In this document: piece by piece, positions 6,959 to 13,518 of the stretch
Layout of the letters: each line of letters opens with the position of its first letter
Position numbering within the stretch: position 1 is the first letter of the stretch
Assembly (NCBI GenBank): GCA_003552325.1
Contig: PUKM01000175.1
Span: forward strand, 1 to 21,221
From: Natrialbaceae archaeon
Lineage (GTDB): Archaea > Halobacteriota > Halobacteria > Halobacteriales > Natrialbaceae
Direction of reading: 5' to 3'
DNA: 21,221 bases
The notes under the pieces: model-generated
The model's database searches: none
Told to the model about the DNA's origin: nothing
Seen by the model: the letters and a program-made list of their open reading frames with translations, nothing else
Made by a program: the position numbers and the translations under genes

Positions 6959-8076
6959 TCGTCATCACCGCGTGTCTCGTCGGCGTCTGCCTGGAGTGCC
7001 TCGTACGCCTCGAACGCCTGTCTTTTCCGTTCAGCAGTCGACGAGTACGATCCGTATCTGACCTGCCTAAAACAGTTCGTGATCGTCGAGACTGGCCCAC
7101 GCGGATAGCCCGCATCAATCGCGGCTCGAGCGTACTCACCAGGCGTCTTCGTCGTGGCGTCGACGGGTGATTGTGGACGCCGCCTGGACCGCGAGAAGGC
7201 CCGCCCCTCCTGGGTGGTGGTGACCATCGAAACCAGTTCCAGCCAGACGTCCTCGATGGTTCGAGGGCCCGTCTCCGCTGTAGTGGCCGTACTGGGCGCT
7301 GGAGCGCGGTCTCGAGCATCGGTTGACGGTGTCGACCTCGACGACCGGGGCTCACCGCCGAGGCCTCGAGCAAACGCGGTGAGGCCGCTGGTGAGTGATA
7401 TCGAACCGATGCCACGTATGGATGATAGCAATCCGAGCGACCCGAACGTGACCCCGCGGAGACCACGGGAGAGTCCCTGGGTGGCGAGCGAGGCGGTGTG
7501 ACCAACCCCTCGCGCTGTTCGCGTGGCACCCCCCGTTAACGCGGGGACAAAACTGGCGACGGACAAGGTGGCGTGCATGGTCGCTTGCGGAATGCGCTTT
7601 AGGCGGAATTGTAATCGCGGAACGATTCCTTCGGGTGGTTCGAATCCTGGACCCCGCGGCGCTCGAACGTGGTCTGGGTGGGTATATCGCCAGATTACTG
7701 CGAGGGGCGACAGGACCAACAGCACGATAGTGAGCGGCCCGAGGATCCCGATGAGGGCAACCCCCTCACGCTCGTCAGTGGTACCGTCGCTCCCAACGTC
7801 GGCTTCCTGGCCGGTACTATCGGTGTCGTCGTCCGACTCCTCTGAGTCGTCAGTATCGTCGGCCTCGTCTCCTCCTTCCTGGTCGTCACTCTCGCTGCTA
7901 TCATTGTCCGTCTCGCCGGACTCGGCGGGGAGAGGGCTAGTCGTGTAGGCGTCGTCACTGACCGCCTCCTGATCGGGAAAGTCGCCATAGCCCGCGGCGG
8001 GGAAGAACGCGGCGGCGACGATGAGTGCGAGGACACAGCAGGCGATGAGGGCGGCGTTGGGAAGGTCGTATCCCAC
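6955..8076 (-). CDS. DUF4129 domain membrane protein
   Basis: First gene of the operon, 373 aa from the GTG at 8076. One helix sits at about residues 5-27. A very acidic linker follows (about 48-100, mostly Asp, Glu, Ser, Thr), then a second helix at about 107-127, a Gly/Arg/Ser-rich region, and a C-terminal DUF4129 domain (about 280-373) with KTPGEYARAAIDAGYPRGPV and FRQVRYG. DUF4129 is usually the C-terminal cytoplasmic domain of TgpA-type transglutaminases; here no transglutaminase core exists. The frame is open up to 8169, but no in-frame ATG lies near the membrane helix, and the TATA-like element at 8103-8112 fits transcription starting near 8080. That makes GTG 8076 the best start, though not certain. 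Confidence 0.82.
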   Translation of the reverse strand: MGYDLPNAALIACCVLALIVAAAFFPAAGYGDFPDQEAVSDDAYTTSPLPAESGETDNDSSESDDQEGGDEADDTDDSEESDDDTDSTGQEADVGSDGTTDEREGVALIGILGPLTIVLLVLSPLAVIWRYTHPDHVRAPRGPGFEPPEGIVPRLQFRLKRIPQATMHATLSVASFVPALTGGATRTARGVGHTASLATQGLSRGLRGVTFGSLGLLSSIRGIGSISLTSGLTAFARGLGGEPRSSRSTPSTDARDRAPAPSTATTAETGPRTIEDVWLELVSMVTTTQEGRAFSRSRRRPQSPVDATTKTPGEYARAAIDAGYPRGPVSTITNCFRQVRYGSYSSTAERKRQAFEAYEALQADADETRGDDE

Positions 8077-8102
8077 GTTACATGTCGATTTGTTGGCGCA
8101 TG

Positions 8103-8112
8103 GTAAATACTT
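8103..8112 (-). promoter_or_regulatory. TATA-like promoter of the DUF4129/DUF58 operon
   Basis: On the minus strand AGTATTTACC lies about 27-36 bases before the GTG at 8076. It sits in the 110-base divergent region shared with the M48 protease gene. Confidence 0.5.
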
Positions 8113-8186
8113 TGTTCCTGGCGCTCGACCGTTGTGACTATCCTCGTCGAAACCATTTTCCTCTAACACGTTCTACGTCAACCGAA

Positions 8187-9290
8187 ATGGTCCCTCGCGA
8201 ACTCACGGGCCGTATCGCCGCGACACTCGGGGCGATCGTGGCCAGCAATATCCTCGTCTCCCTCCTCATCGCCACCCTCTTGCGACCATGGATGGCGCCG
8301 CAGTTCGACGCCCTCGGCCTGGAGCAACCGGCCTTGCAGTATGTCGTCGCGACGACCGTCTGTTTCACCCTATTGGTTGCCATCCAACTCAGGTATACGC
8401 GACGTGAGCTCCTGGCAGAAGCCGACGCCGAATTCGTCACCGCCGAGACACACCCGGAGGTCCTCGACCGTGTCACGCGATTGGCGGCCCAACTGGACAT
8501 GACACCACCAACCGTCGCCATCGCTGACACTGCGGTGGCAAACAGTTTTGCCATCGGTGGCGTTCGGTCGGGAACCATCGTTCTCAGTCGCGGCCTCCTC
8601 GAGACCCTCGAGGATGCAGAACTCGAGGGCGTGCTCGCACACGAGTTGGTCCACCTCAAAAACGCCGACGCCAGTGTGCTAACACTCGCGTCGTTCTTGC
8701 CGGCACTGATCGCTGACGAACACGTCGTCTTCGGCGATCATCTGCCCGCCTGGAGCCGACCATACGTCTACGGCGGTGTCGTGGTCGGCAGTTACGTGCT
8801 CGCCTCGTCGTTCATCGATGCACCCCTGTTGAGTGTCGCCGGGATGCTCCAGTTTGGACTGACACTCGGGGCTATCCTCCTCGTGGGCGGTATCGCCCTT
8901 GGCATCTTGGCCGCTGGAATCGTCCACCTCAGCCGCGGGCTCTCGAAACAGCGTGAGTTCATCGCCGACCGAGATGGGGCCCGCCTCACCGGTAACCCAG
9001 GCGCACTCGCCAGCGCCCTCGAGCGCCTGGACGCCGACGAGGTGACAACATGCCCGTCAGTGGACGCGCGGGAGTCACACTCACCGATCGGTGAATCAGC
9101 TGTCCCCACGCGGGGGCTCGAGGGGATGTGCTTTCTCCCACACGGATTCGATCGAGGGCATCGCGACGCAGATGATGACGATCAGTCCGGCATCGAGACA
9201 CGCGCCCATCCGCCAACAGCCGAACGGATTGCCGCGTTAGGCGACCTCGCGGCATCGATGGAACGGTCGCCAGCCGTCGAGCGTCGCTGA
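8187..9290 (+). CDS. HtpX-like M48 family zinc metalloprotease
   Basis: Membrane-bound zinc protease of the HtpX type, associated with degradation of misfolded membrane proteins. The protein is 367 aa. Hydrophobic segments lie at about 12-32, 50-67, 193-212 and 220-248. The catalytic motif HELVH is at 152-156 (ligands His152, His156, base Glu153). The third ligand is Glu257 in KQREFIADRDGARLTG. The C-terminal HPPTAERIAALGDL (341-354) is typical of the family. The start at ATG 8187 (MVPRELTGRI) matches homologous N-termini; the AT-rich CATTTTCC at 8154-8161 is about 30 bases upstream. It diverges from the DUF4129 operon and may be functionally linked to it. An acidic insert (323-336) precedes the C-terminus. 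I avoid the symbol htpX because haloarchaea have several paralogues. Confidence 0.94.
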   Translation: MVPRELTGRIAATLGAIVASNILVSLLIATLLRPWMAPQFDALGLEQPALQYVVATTVCFTLLVAIQLRYTRRELLAEADAEFVTAETHPEVLDRVTRLAAQLDMTPPTVAIADTAVANSFAIGGVRSGTIVLSRGLLETLEDAELEGVLAHELVHLKNADASVLTLASFLPALIADEHVVFGDHLPAWSRPYVYGGVVVGSYVLASSFIDAPLLSVAGMLQFGLTLGAILLVGGIALGILAAGIVHLSRGLSKQREFIADRDGARLTGNPGALASALERLDADEVTTCPSVDARESHSPIGESAVPTRGLEGMCFLPHGFDRGHRDADDDDQSGIETRAHPPTAERIAALGDLAASMERSPAVERR

Positions 9291-9318
9291 GTTTGGCTGC
9301 GATAATTGGAACGATCAC

Positions 9319-9516
9319 TTACACGATCGAAAACACGAGCAGACCGAACCCGAGTAACGTCGACAGGACACCGACCCCCTTGTAGACGGTCACCTGCTCG
9401 GCGTCTGCCTCACCTGTGCTACCACCGTGGCGTTTCGCCGCGACTCGAGGGGCAACCGTGACCCCAATCAAGCCACCCACGATCAACACGGCCCCGAGGA
9501 GGATGCCCACGTTCAT
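9319..9516 (-). CDS. Small two-helix membrane protein next to heme O synthase (65 aa)
   Basis: No recognised family. The sequence begins MNVGILLGAVLIVGG. It has helices at about 3-22 and 47-64, separated by a charged loop (AAKRHGGSTGEADAEQ), and ends at the second helix. The frame is open to 9978, but the upstream part is not membrane-like and overlaps the divergent ctaB gene. A TATA-like TACAATTTT about 30 bases before ATG 9516 decides this start. It ends 28 bases from the convergent M48 gene. Divergent pairing with the heme O synthase raises the possibility of a role in cytochrome oxidase assembly, but this is only positional inference. Confidence 0.72.
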   Translation of the reverse strand: MNVGILLGAVLIVGGLIGVTVAPRVAAKRHGGSTGEADAEQVTVYKGVGVLSTLLGFGLLVFSIV

Positions 9517-9540
9517 CACCTGGTGGTGATCGTCCAGCGG

Positions 9541-9551
9541 AGAAAATTGTA
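9541..9551 (-). promoter_or_regulatory. TATA box of the 9516 gene
   Basis: Minus-strand TACAATTTTCT, centred about 30 bases before the ATG at 9516. Confidence 0.45.
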
Positions 9552-9670
9552 CCGACTCGAGTCTTCGAACAGCCGTACCCGTTCCGTCAACGGTCGCACG
9601 CGAGCTCGAGAACGTAACGCTGAGCACCACGCTGAGAGGACGGAATATGTGGGTGGAGTCCGAAGCGGGA

Positions 9671-9680
9671 TTCATAAATA
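9671..9680 (+). promoter_or_regulatory. TATA box of the ctaA/ctaB fusion gene
   Basis: TTCATAAATA is 30-39 bases before the GTG at 9710. Transcription is expected near 9703, giving a leader of only a few bases. Confidence 0.6.
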
Positions 9681-9709
9681 CACAGAGCCGAATCCCCATG
9701 TAGAGACTC

Positions 9710-11134
9710 GTGTCATCGCCGTCGTTCCCACGTCCGATCGAAACACGGTCACGGTTTGCGACGTTGCTCGCAGCGACTGCCCTGGGCGTGTACCTCCTGT
9801 TAATCATTGGAGCGACGACCTCGTTGACCGACGCCGCAGCCGCCTGCAACACCTGGCCGACGTGTGCAGCCCCGAGTGACCCCCTGAGCCAAACCGAACT
9901 GGCCGTGGCCTGGACGCATCGGCTCGCGGCAGTCGTCGTCGGCGGCTTGCTCCTCGCAACGACCGCCGTCGCCATCATCGGCGACGCCGGAAAACGCGTT
10001 TACGCCACGTTACTCGCCGCAACCGCGCTCTACGCCGTGCAAGTCGGCGTCGGCGCGGCCACGGCAACCCTCGGCCCACAGGCACTGATCCCAGGCGCAC
10101 ACCTCGGTCTCGGCGTCGTCATCTTCTCGCTCGTCGTCCTCGCACTCGCGTGGGACCTCGAAGTCGCCACCGGCAGCGAGGACGATACCATCGAACACTC
10201 GCCGGAGCCACTCGACGTCACCGACCAGTCTCCTCGAGAGCTCCCCGCGGCTCGATTGGCACGCGCGAAACTCACCGCCTACGCCTATTTCAAAATGATG
10301 AAACCCCGGCTCATGTGGCTGCTCTGTCTCGTCGCCGCCGCCGGGATGGCGCTCGCGGCCGGGCCGGCACTCGAGCGAACCACGATCGTGGCGACCCTCG
10401 CAGGCGGGGTCCTCGCCATCGGCGCGTCGGGGACGTTCAATCACGTGCTCGAGCGGGACGTCGATCAGCAAATGTCCCGGACGGCCGATCGACCACTGGC
10501 GACCGATCTGATTCCGGTCACCAACGCCCTGTTGTTCGGCCTGTTTCTGACGGCCGCTTCGATGTCGGTGTTCCTCACGATCAACGCCCTCGCTGCGGCA
10601 CTCGGTCTCGCCGCTATCCTGTTTTACAGCGTGGTCTACACTCTGTTGCTCAAGCCACACACGGTCCAGAACACCGTGCTCGGCGGGGCCGCGGGTGCAC
10701 TGCCTGCCCTGATCGGCTGGGCGGCTGTGACGAACGAAATCGGCGTCCCCGCCCTCGCGCTGGCTGGCCTGATCTTCCTCTGGACGCCAGCACACTTCTA
10801 CAACCTCGCACTGGCGTACCGAGACGACTACGCCCGTGGTGGGTTCCCGATGTTGCCCGTCGTTCGTGGTGAAACCGTGACTCGAAAACACATCCTGTAC
10901 TATATCGCCGCGACACTCGTGAGCGCGGTCGTCCTCGTCTGGATTACCGACCTGGGCGCACTCTACGCCGCGACGGTCGTCCTGTTCGGCGGACTGTTCC
11001 TCTGGTTCGCCATCGATCTCCACTTCAAACAGACCGACCGAGCAGCCTTCCGTGCGTTCCACGCCTCGAACGCCTTCCTCGGCGCTGTGCTCGTGGCGAT
11101 CCTGGTCGATGCCCTCGTCTTCACCGGCCTGTAG
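9710..11134 (+). CDS. ctaB: Heme O synthase with N-terminal CtaA-like half domain
   Basis: Fusion protein of 474 aa in the cytoplasmic membrane. Residues 190-474 are protoheme IX farnesyltransferase (CtaB/COX10), which adds a farnesyl group to heme B to make heme O for terminal oxidases. Its two Asp-rich motifs are NHVLERDVDQQMSRTADRP (244-262) and YRDDYARGGFPMLPVV (370-385). Residues 15-150 are a four-helix CtaA/COX15-like half bundle with a cysteine pair (Cys46, Cys52 in ACNTWPTC) and two His (70 in WTHRL, 131 in PGAHLGLG) at the positions of CtaA heme ligands. An acidic linker (151-180) joins the two. GTG 9710 is the start, with a TATA box at 9671-9680. No cox genes are adjacent. tsr3 follows after 45 bases. 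Confidence 0.95.
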   Translation: MSSPSFPRPIETRSRFATLLAATALGVYLLLIIGATTSLTDAAAACNTWPTCAAPSDPLSQTELAVAWTHRLAAVVVGGLLLATTAVAIIGDAGKRVYATLLAATALYAVQVGVGAATATLGPQALIPGAHLGLGVVIFSLVVLALAWDLEVATGSEDDTIEHSPEPLDVTDQSPRELPAARLARAKLTAYAYFKMMKPRLMWLLCLVAAAGMALAAGPALERTTIVATLAGGVLAIGASGTFNHVLERDVDQQMSRTADRPLATDLIPVTNALLFGLFLTAASMSVFLTINALAAALGLAAILFYSVVYTLLLKPHTVQNTVLGGAAGALPALIGWAAVTNEIGVPALALAGLIFLWTPAHFYNLALAYRDDYARGGFPMLPVVRGETVTRKHILYYIAATLVSAVVLVWITDLGALYAATVVLFGGLFLWFAIDLHFKQTDRAAFRAFHASNAFLGAVLVAILVDALVFTGL

Positions 11135-11179
11135 TCGCGTCGCTTTTGCTCACCCACGCGAAACAGACAGCTACCGACC

Positions 11180-11680
11180 GTGGAGTGTCACATCTATTAC
11201 GAGGGCGACGACGACCCGAAGAAGTGTACGGCGAGGCGCCTCGAGCAATTCGACCAGGCCATCCTCCACCGATCGATGAGACAGGTCCCCTACGGCGTCG
11301 TATTGAATCCACACGCCGAACAGGCACTCTCGCCGGCTGACGCGCCCGACGCACTCGACACGCTCGTCGCACTCGATTGTTCCTGGGAATCTGCCGAGGA
11401 AGCAGCGTTTTCGATGCCCGGCGTCCACCGAGCGCTGCCGTTTCTCGTCGCAGCGAATCCAGTGAACTACGGTCGCCCGTTCCAGTTGACGACCGCCGAA
11501 GCGCTGGGGGCAGCCCTCTGTATCTTTGGGCAGAATGAGGCTGCCCAAACCCTCCTCGAGCCCTTCCGCTGGGGGGAGACGTTCCTGACGTTGAACGAAG
11601 AACCGCTCCGGCGCTACGCGGCCTGTGCGGACTCGAGTGCAGTCGTCGAGGTCCAGTCGTCGTATCTGGCCGATGAATAG
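11180..11680 (+). CDS. tsr3: Tsr3 rRNA aminocarboxypropyltransferase
   Basis: Tsr3 (formerly DUF367) transfers the aminocarboxypropyl group from SAM to a hypermodified pseudouridine in the decoding region of small-subunit rRNA. The protein is 166 aa, the usual archaeal size. Recognisable family features are DPKKCTARRL (12-21), LDCSWESA (65-72), the segment RALPFLVAANPVNYGRP (84-100) and LTTAEALGAAL (103-113), which form the SAM-binding site in this SPOUT-like fold. The GTG at 11180 gives the expected N-terminus. It starts 45 bases after the heme O synthase gene on the same strand, so it may be co-transcribed or have its own weak promoter. A strong hairpin follows 10 bases after the stop. The frame is complete with no missing core motif. 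Confidence 0.92.
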   Translation: MECHIYYEGDDDPKKCTARRLEQFDQAILHRSMRQVPYGVVLNPHAEQALSPADAPDALDTLVALDCSWESAEEAAFSMPGVHRALPFLVAANPVNYGRPFQLTTAEALGAALCIFGQNEAAQTLLEPFRWGETFLTLNEEPLRRYAACADSSAVVEVQSSYLADE

Positions 11681-11689
11681 CGAGGGCTG

Positions 11690-11717
11690 TGCCCCGGGAC
11701 CATCGTGGCCCTGGGCA
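11690..11717 (+). terminator. Strong hairpin after tsr3
   Basis: TGCCCCGGGACCA pairs with TGGCCCTGGGCA around loop TCG, with one mismatch and one bulged A, about 11 base pairs. It starts 10 bases after the tsr3 stop, between two convergent genes. There is no T-run after it, so a 3'-end stabilising or processing element is as likely as a terminator. Confidence 0.45.
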
Positions 11718-11783
11718 TACCGATTAGTGGTTGGATATCGCTTCGATCTCGAGAGCTAGCTCCATCGGGCCTCAGAGCGTGGT

Positions 11784-12032
11784 TTACTCTTTAGGCGTGC
11801 GACGGAGGCCGAGCAGCAGAAACACACCGAGCAACGTGAGGAGCGAGGGCGGGAGCAAAATGAGGTCGAGTTCGATCCCGCCCTGCTGGATGAGGAGCAC
11901 CCAGACGCCGAGACCTGCGATGATGAAACCGACGGCTAAAACGTACGTTGCCCAGTAGACGAGGTCGGGACCACCGCCCTCGGCGTCGCCGTCGCCGTCG
12001 CAATCTCCTGACCCGTTCGTCTCACTCGTCAT
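11784..12032 (-). CDS. Small two-helix membrane protein with acidic N-terminus (82 aa)
   Basis: No recognised family. The N-terminal 25 residues are hydrophilic and Asp/Gly-rich (GDCDGDGDAEGGG). Helices lie at about 26-48 and 52-76 with a short loop, and the protein ends LRRTPKE. ATG 12032 is preferred to the in-frame GTG at 12044 because a TATA box (TACTATATGA, 12051-12060 on the minus strand) lies 19-28 bases upstream of it. The gene is transcribed away from eL40 from a compact divergent promoter. It converges on tsr3, with the hairpin at 11690-11717 between them. Function unknown. Confidence 0.75.
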   Translation of the reverse strand: MTSETNGSGDCDGDGDAEGGGPDLVYWATYVLAVGFIIAGLGVWVLLIQQGGIELDLILLPPSLLTLLGVFLLLGLRRTPKE

Positions 12033-12050
12033 ACCGGATCTCACGGACAG

Positions 12051-12060
12051 TCATATAGTA
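12051..12060 (-). promoter_or_regulatory. TATA box of the 12032 gene
   Basis: Minus-strand TACTATATGA, centred about 23 bases before the ATG at 12032, a leaderless arrangement. Confidence 0.6.
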
Positions 12061-12079
12061 AGGGTGGCGGATCACAGCG

Positions 12080-12087
12080 GTTATATG
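12080..12087 (+). promoter_or_regulatory. TATA box of eL40
   Basis: GTTATATG is centred about 25 bases before the ATG at 12109. It supports that start over the in-frame GTG at 12064 and ATG at 12085. Confidence 0.65.
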
Positions 12088-12108
12088 GCTCTCCCCACAA
12101 CGGAGGGT

Positions 12109-12258
12109 ATGGCCAGTTTCGACGCCGCTGAAAAACGCATGCTCGACCGACTCATCTGCATGCGCTGTAACGCACGCAACTCACCTCGAGCCAAAAGCTG
12201 CCGCAAGTGTGGCTACAAGAACCTTCGTCCGAAGGCCAAAGAAGCTCGCGCAGCCTGA
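12109..12258 (+). CDS. rpl40e: Ribosomal protein eL40 (L40e)
   Basis: Small zinc-binding protein of the archaeal large ribosomal subunit, 49 aa. Its four-cysteine zinc site is Cys17, Cys20, Cys31 and Cys34 (ICMRCNARN and SCRKCGYKNL). The family signature LDRLICMRCNARN and the C-terminal LRPKAKE are clear. The ATG at 12109 is supported by a TATA box at 12080-12087, giving a leaderless transcript. It is monocistronic, 104 bases before nth. Archaeal eL40 stands alone, whereas the eukaryotic form is made as a ubiquitin fusion. Confidence 0.97.
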   Translation: MASFDAAEKRMLDRLICMRCNARNSPRAKSCRKCGYKNLRPKAKEARAA

Positions 12259-12362
12259 TCGAGTCGCGACCCCTTCTCTTATACCCGTTCGCCCCCGAGC
12301 GGCGGCATTCTCGGCCCCTCGAATCGATCACCTGAAATGGTCCCCACCGAAACCACCTTCGC

Positions 12363-13046
12363 ATGGGAACACCGCTCGAGACACGCGAGGAACAGGCCAC
12401 CGAGATCGTCGACCGACTGGAGACGGCATATCCGGATTCGACGATCTCGCTTCGATACTCGAACCGCCTCGAGTTACTGATCGCCGTCATCCTCTCCGCT
12501 CAGTGTACGGACGCCCGTGTCAACCAGGAAACGCGTGCGCTGTTCGCGACCTACGAGACGCCTGAAGACTACGCGAACGCCCCCCAGGAGGAGATGGCTG
12601 AGGCGCTCAGCTCGATCACCTACTACAACAACAAGGCGAAATACATCCGCAACGCCTGTTCGAAAATTGCCGACGAACACGATGGTGAGGTCCCGGACAC
12701 CATGTCGGAACTGACGGATCTGCCAGGAGTCGGGCGAAAGACGGCGAACGTCGTCCTCCAGCACGGTCACGACATCGTCGAGGGAATCGTCGTCGATACC
12801 CACGTCCAACGCCTCTCGCGACGGCTGGGTTTGACCGAGGAACACACCCCACCGAAGATCGAACAGGACCTCCTCGAGATCGTTCCCGAAGATCACTGGC
12901 AACAGTTTACCCACCTTTGCATCGATCACGGTCGAGCGATCTGTTCGGCACGCTCGGCCGCGTGTGAGGACTGTGTCCTCGCCGACATCTGTCCGTCTGA
13001 AAAAGGCGATAGCGAGATCGATCTGGCGTCGGGTGAGCCCTGGTAG
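12363..13046 (+). CDS. nth: Endonuclease III (DNA glycosylase/AP lyase)
   Basis: Base-excision repair enzyme that removes oxidised pyrimidines and cuts abasic sites. The protein is 227 aa, the normal size. The helix-hairpin-helix motif LTDLPGVGRKTANVVL (117-132) includes catalytic Lys126. Catalytic Asp145 is in VVDTHVQR. The C-terminal [4Fe-4S] loop has Cys194, Cys201, Cys204 and Cys210 with the classic spacing C-x6-C-x2-C-x5-C. ILSAQCTD (43-50) is also typical. The ATG at 12363 is the only suitable start. A TATA-like CTTATACC (about 12278-12285) would give a leader of about 55 bases, unusual in this window, so the promoter assignment is unsure. The Fe-S site makes it a potential client of the A-type carrier at 1034. 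Confidence 0.97.
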   Translation: MGTPLETREEQATEIVDRLETAYPDSTISLRYSNRLELLIAVILSAQCTDARVNQETRALFATYETPEDYANAPQEEMAEALSSITYYNNKAKYIRNACSKIADEHDGEVPDTMSELTDLPGVGRKTANVVLQHGHDIVEGIVVDTHVQRLSRRLGLTEEHTPPKIEQDLLEIVPEDHWQQFTHLCIDHGRAICSARSAACEDCVLADICPSEKGDSEIDLASGEPW

Positions 13047-13071
13047 GTCGAGCGCTAACGGCTCGAGATCA

Positions 13072-13272
13072 TCAATTCGTGAGCCAGGAGAAATACCACA
13101 GCAACACCACACCGGCGACGATTCCCACAACCGTCGTCAGGATGATCAGTTCGAGTGGGCCCCCACCGTAAATGCCCATCATCGTCCCCGAAAAGCCAAC
13201 CAATAGGATAAACGCGATTTTCAGCTGCCGAATCGAGTCGGCGTCGAACCCACTCCGTCGCCTCCGACTCAT
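13072..13272 (-). CDS. Small two-helix membrane protein (66 aa)
   Basis: No recognised family. It has a strongly basic N-terminus (MSRRRRSG), helices at about 18-36 and 40-63 with a Gly-rich turn (GIYGGG) between them, and a C-terminus at YFSWLTN. The positive N-terminus predicts that both ends face the cytoplasm. The gene converges on nth (25-base gap). I found no clear TATA box upstream of ATG 13272. A second frame overlapping the same bases (13055-13279) lacks membrane character and is less likely. The 246 bases from 13273 to 13518 contain no gene I can support. Confidence 0.7.
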   Translation of the reverse strand: MSRRRRSGFDADSIRQLKIAFILLVGFSGTMMGIYGGGPLELIILTTVVGIVAGVVLLWYFSWLTN

Positions 13273-13518
13273 ATCCCATCCCTCAGTACGCAGGTGAGAA
13301 CAACCCCATTGTCATGTCCCTGGCTGATCATCTGCACAGCTCCTCGCATACTCGAGCGTTGGCTGCGACGGGTAAAGAGCCTCCGAATACCGGGACCGTT
13401 GCCTGCAGGAGCGAATAGTAGTGATATCGGGCAACCATAGGCAATCAGTTGTAAAACGGTCGACCGGACGCACACCAGTGTCATCCGAGTCTGTGAAAAA
13501 CGGAACGCGGCGCTGCGG

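Noticed and set aside
10010..11062. A 350-codon frame opposite ctaB
   Set aside because: Highly charged, low-complexity product without domains, opposite a well-supported membrane enzyme.
13269..13484. A 71-codon minus-strand frame in the spacer before sdhA's 3' end
   Set aside because: No promoter, no domain, and an amino acid composition unlike the acidic haloarchaeal proteins around it.
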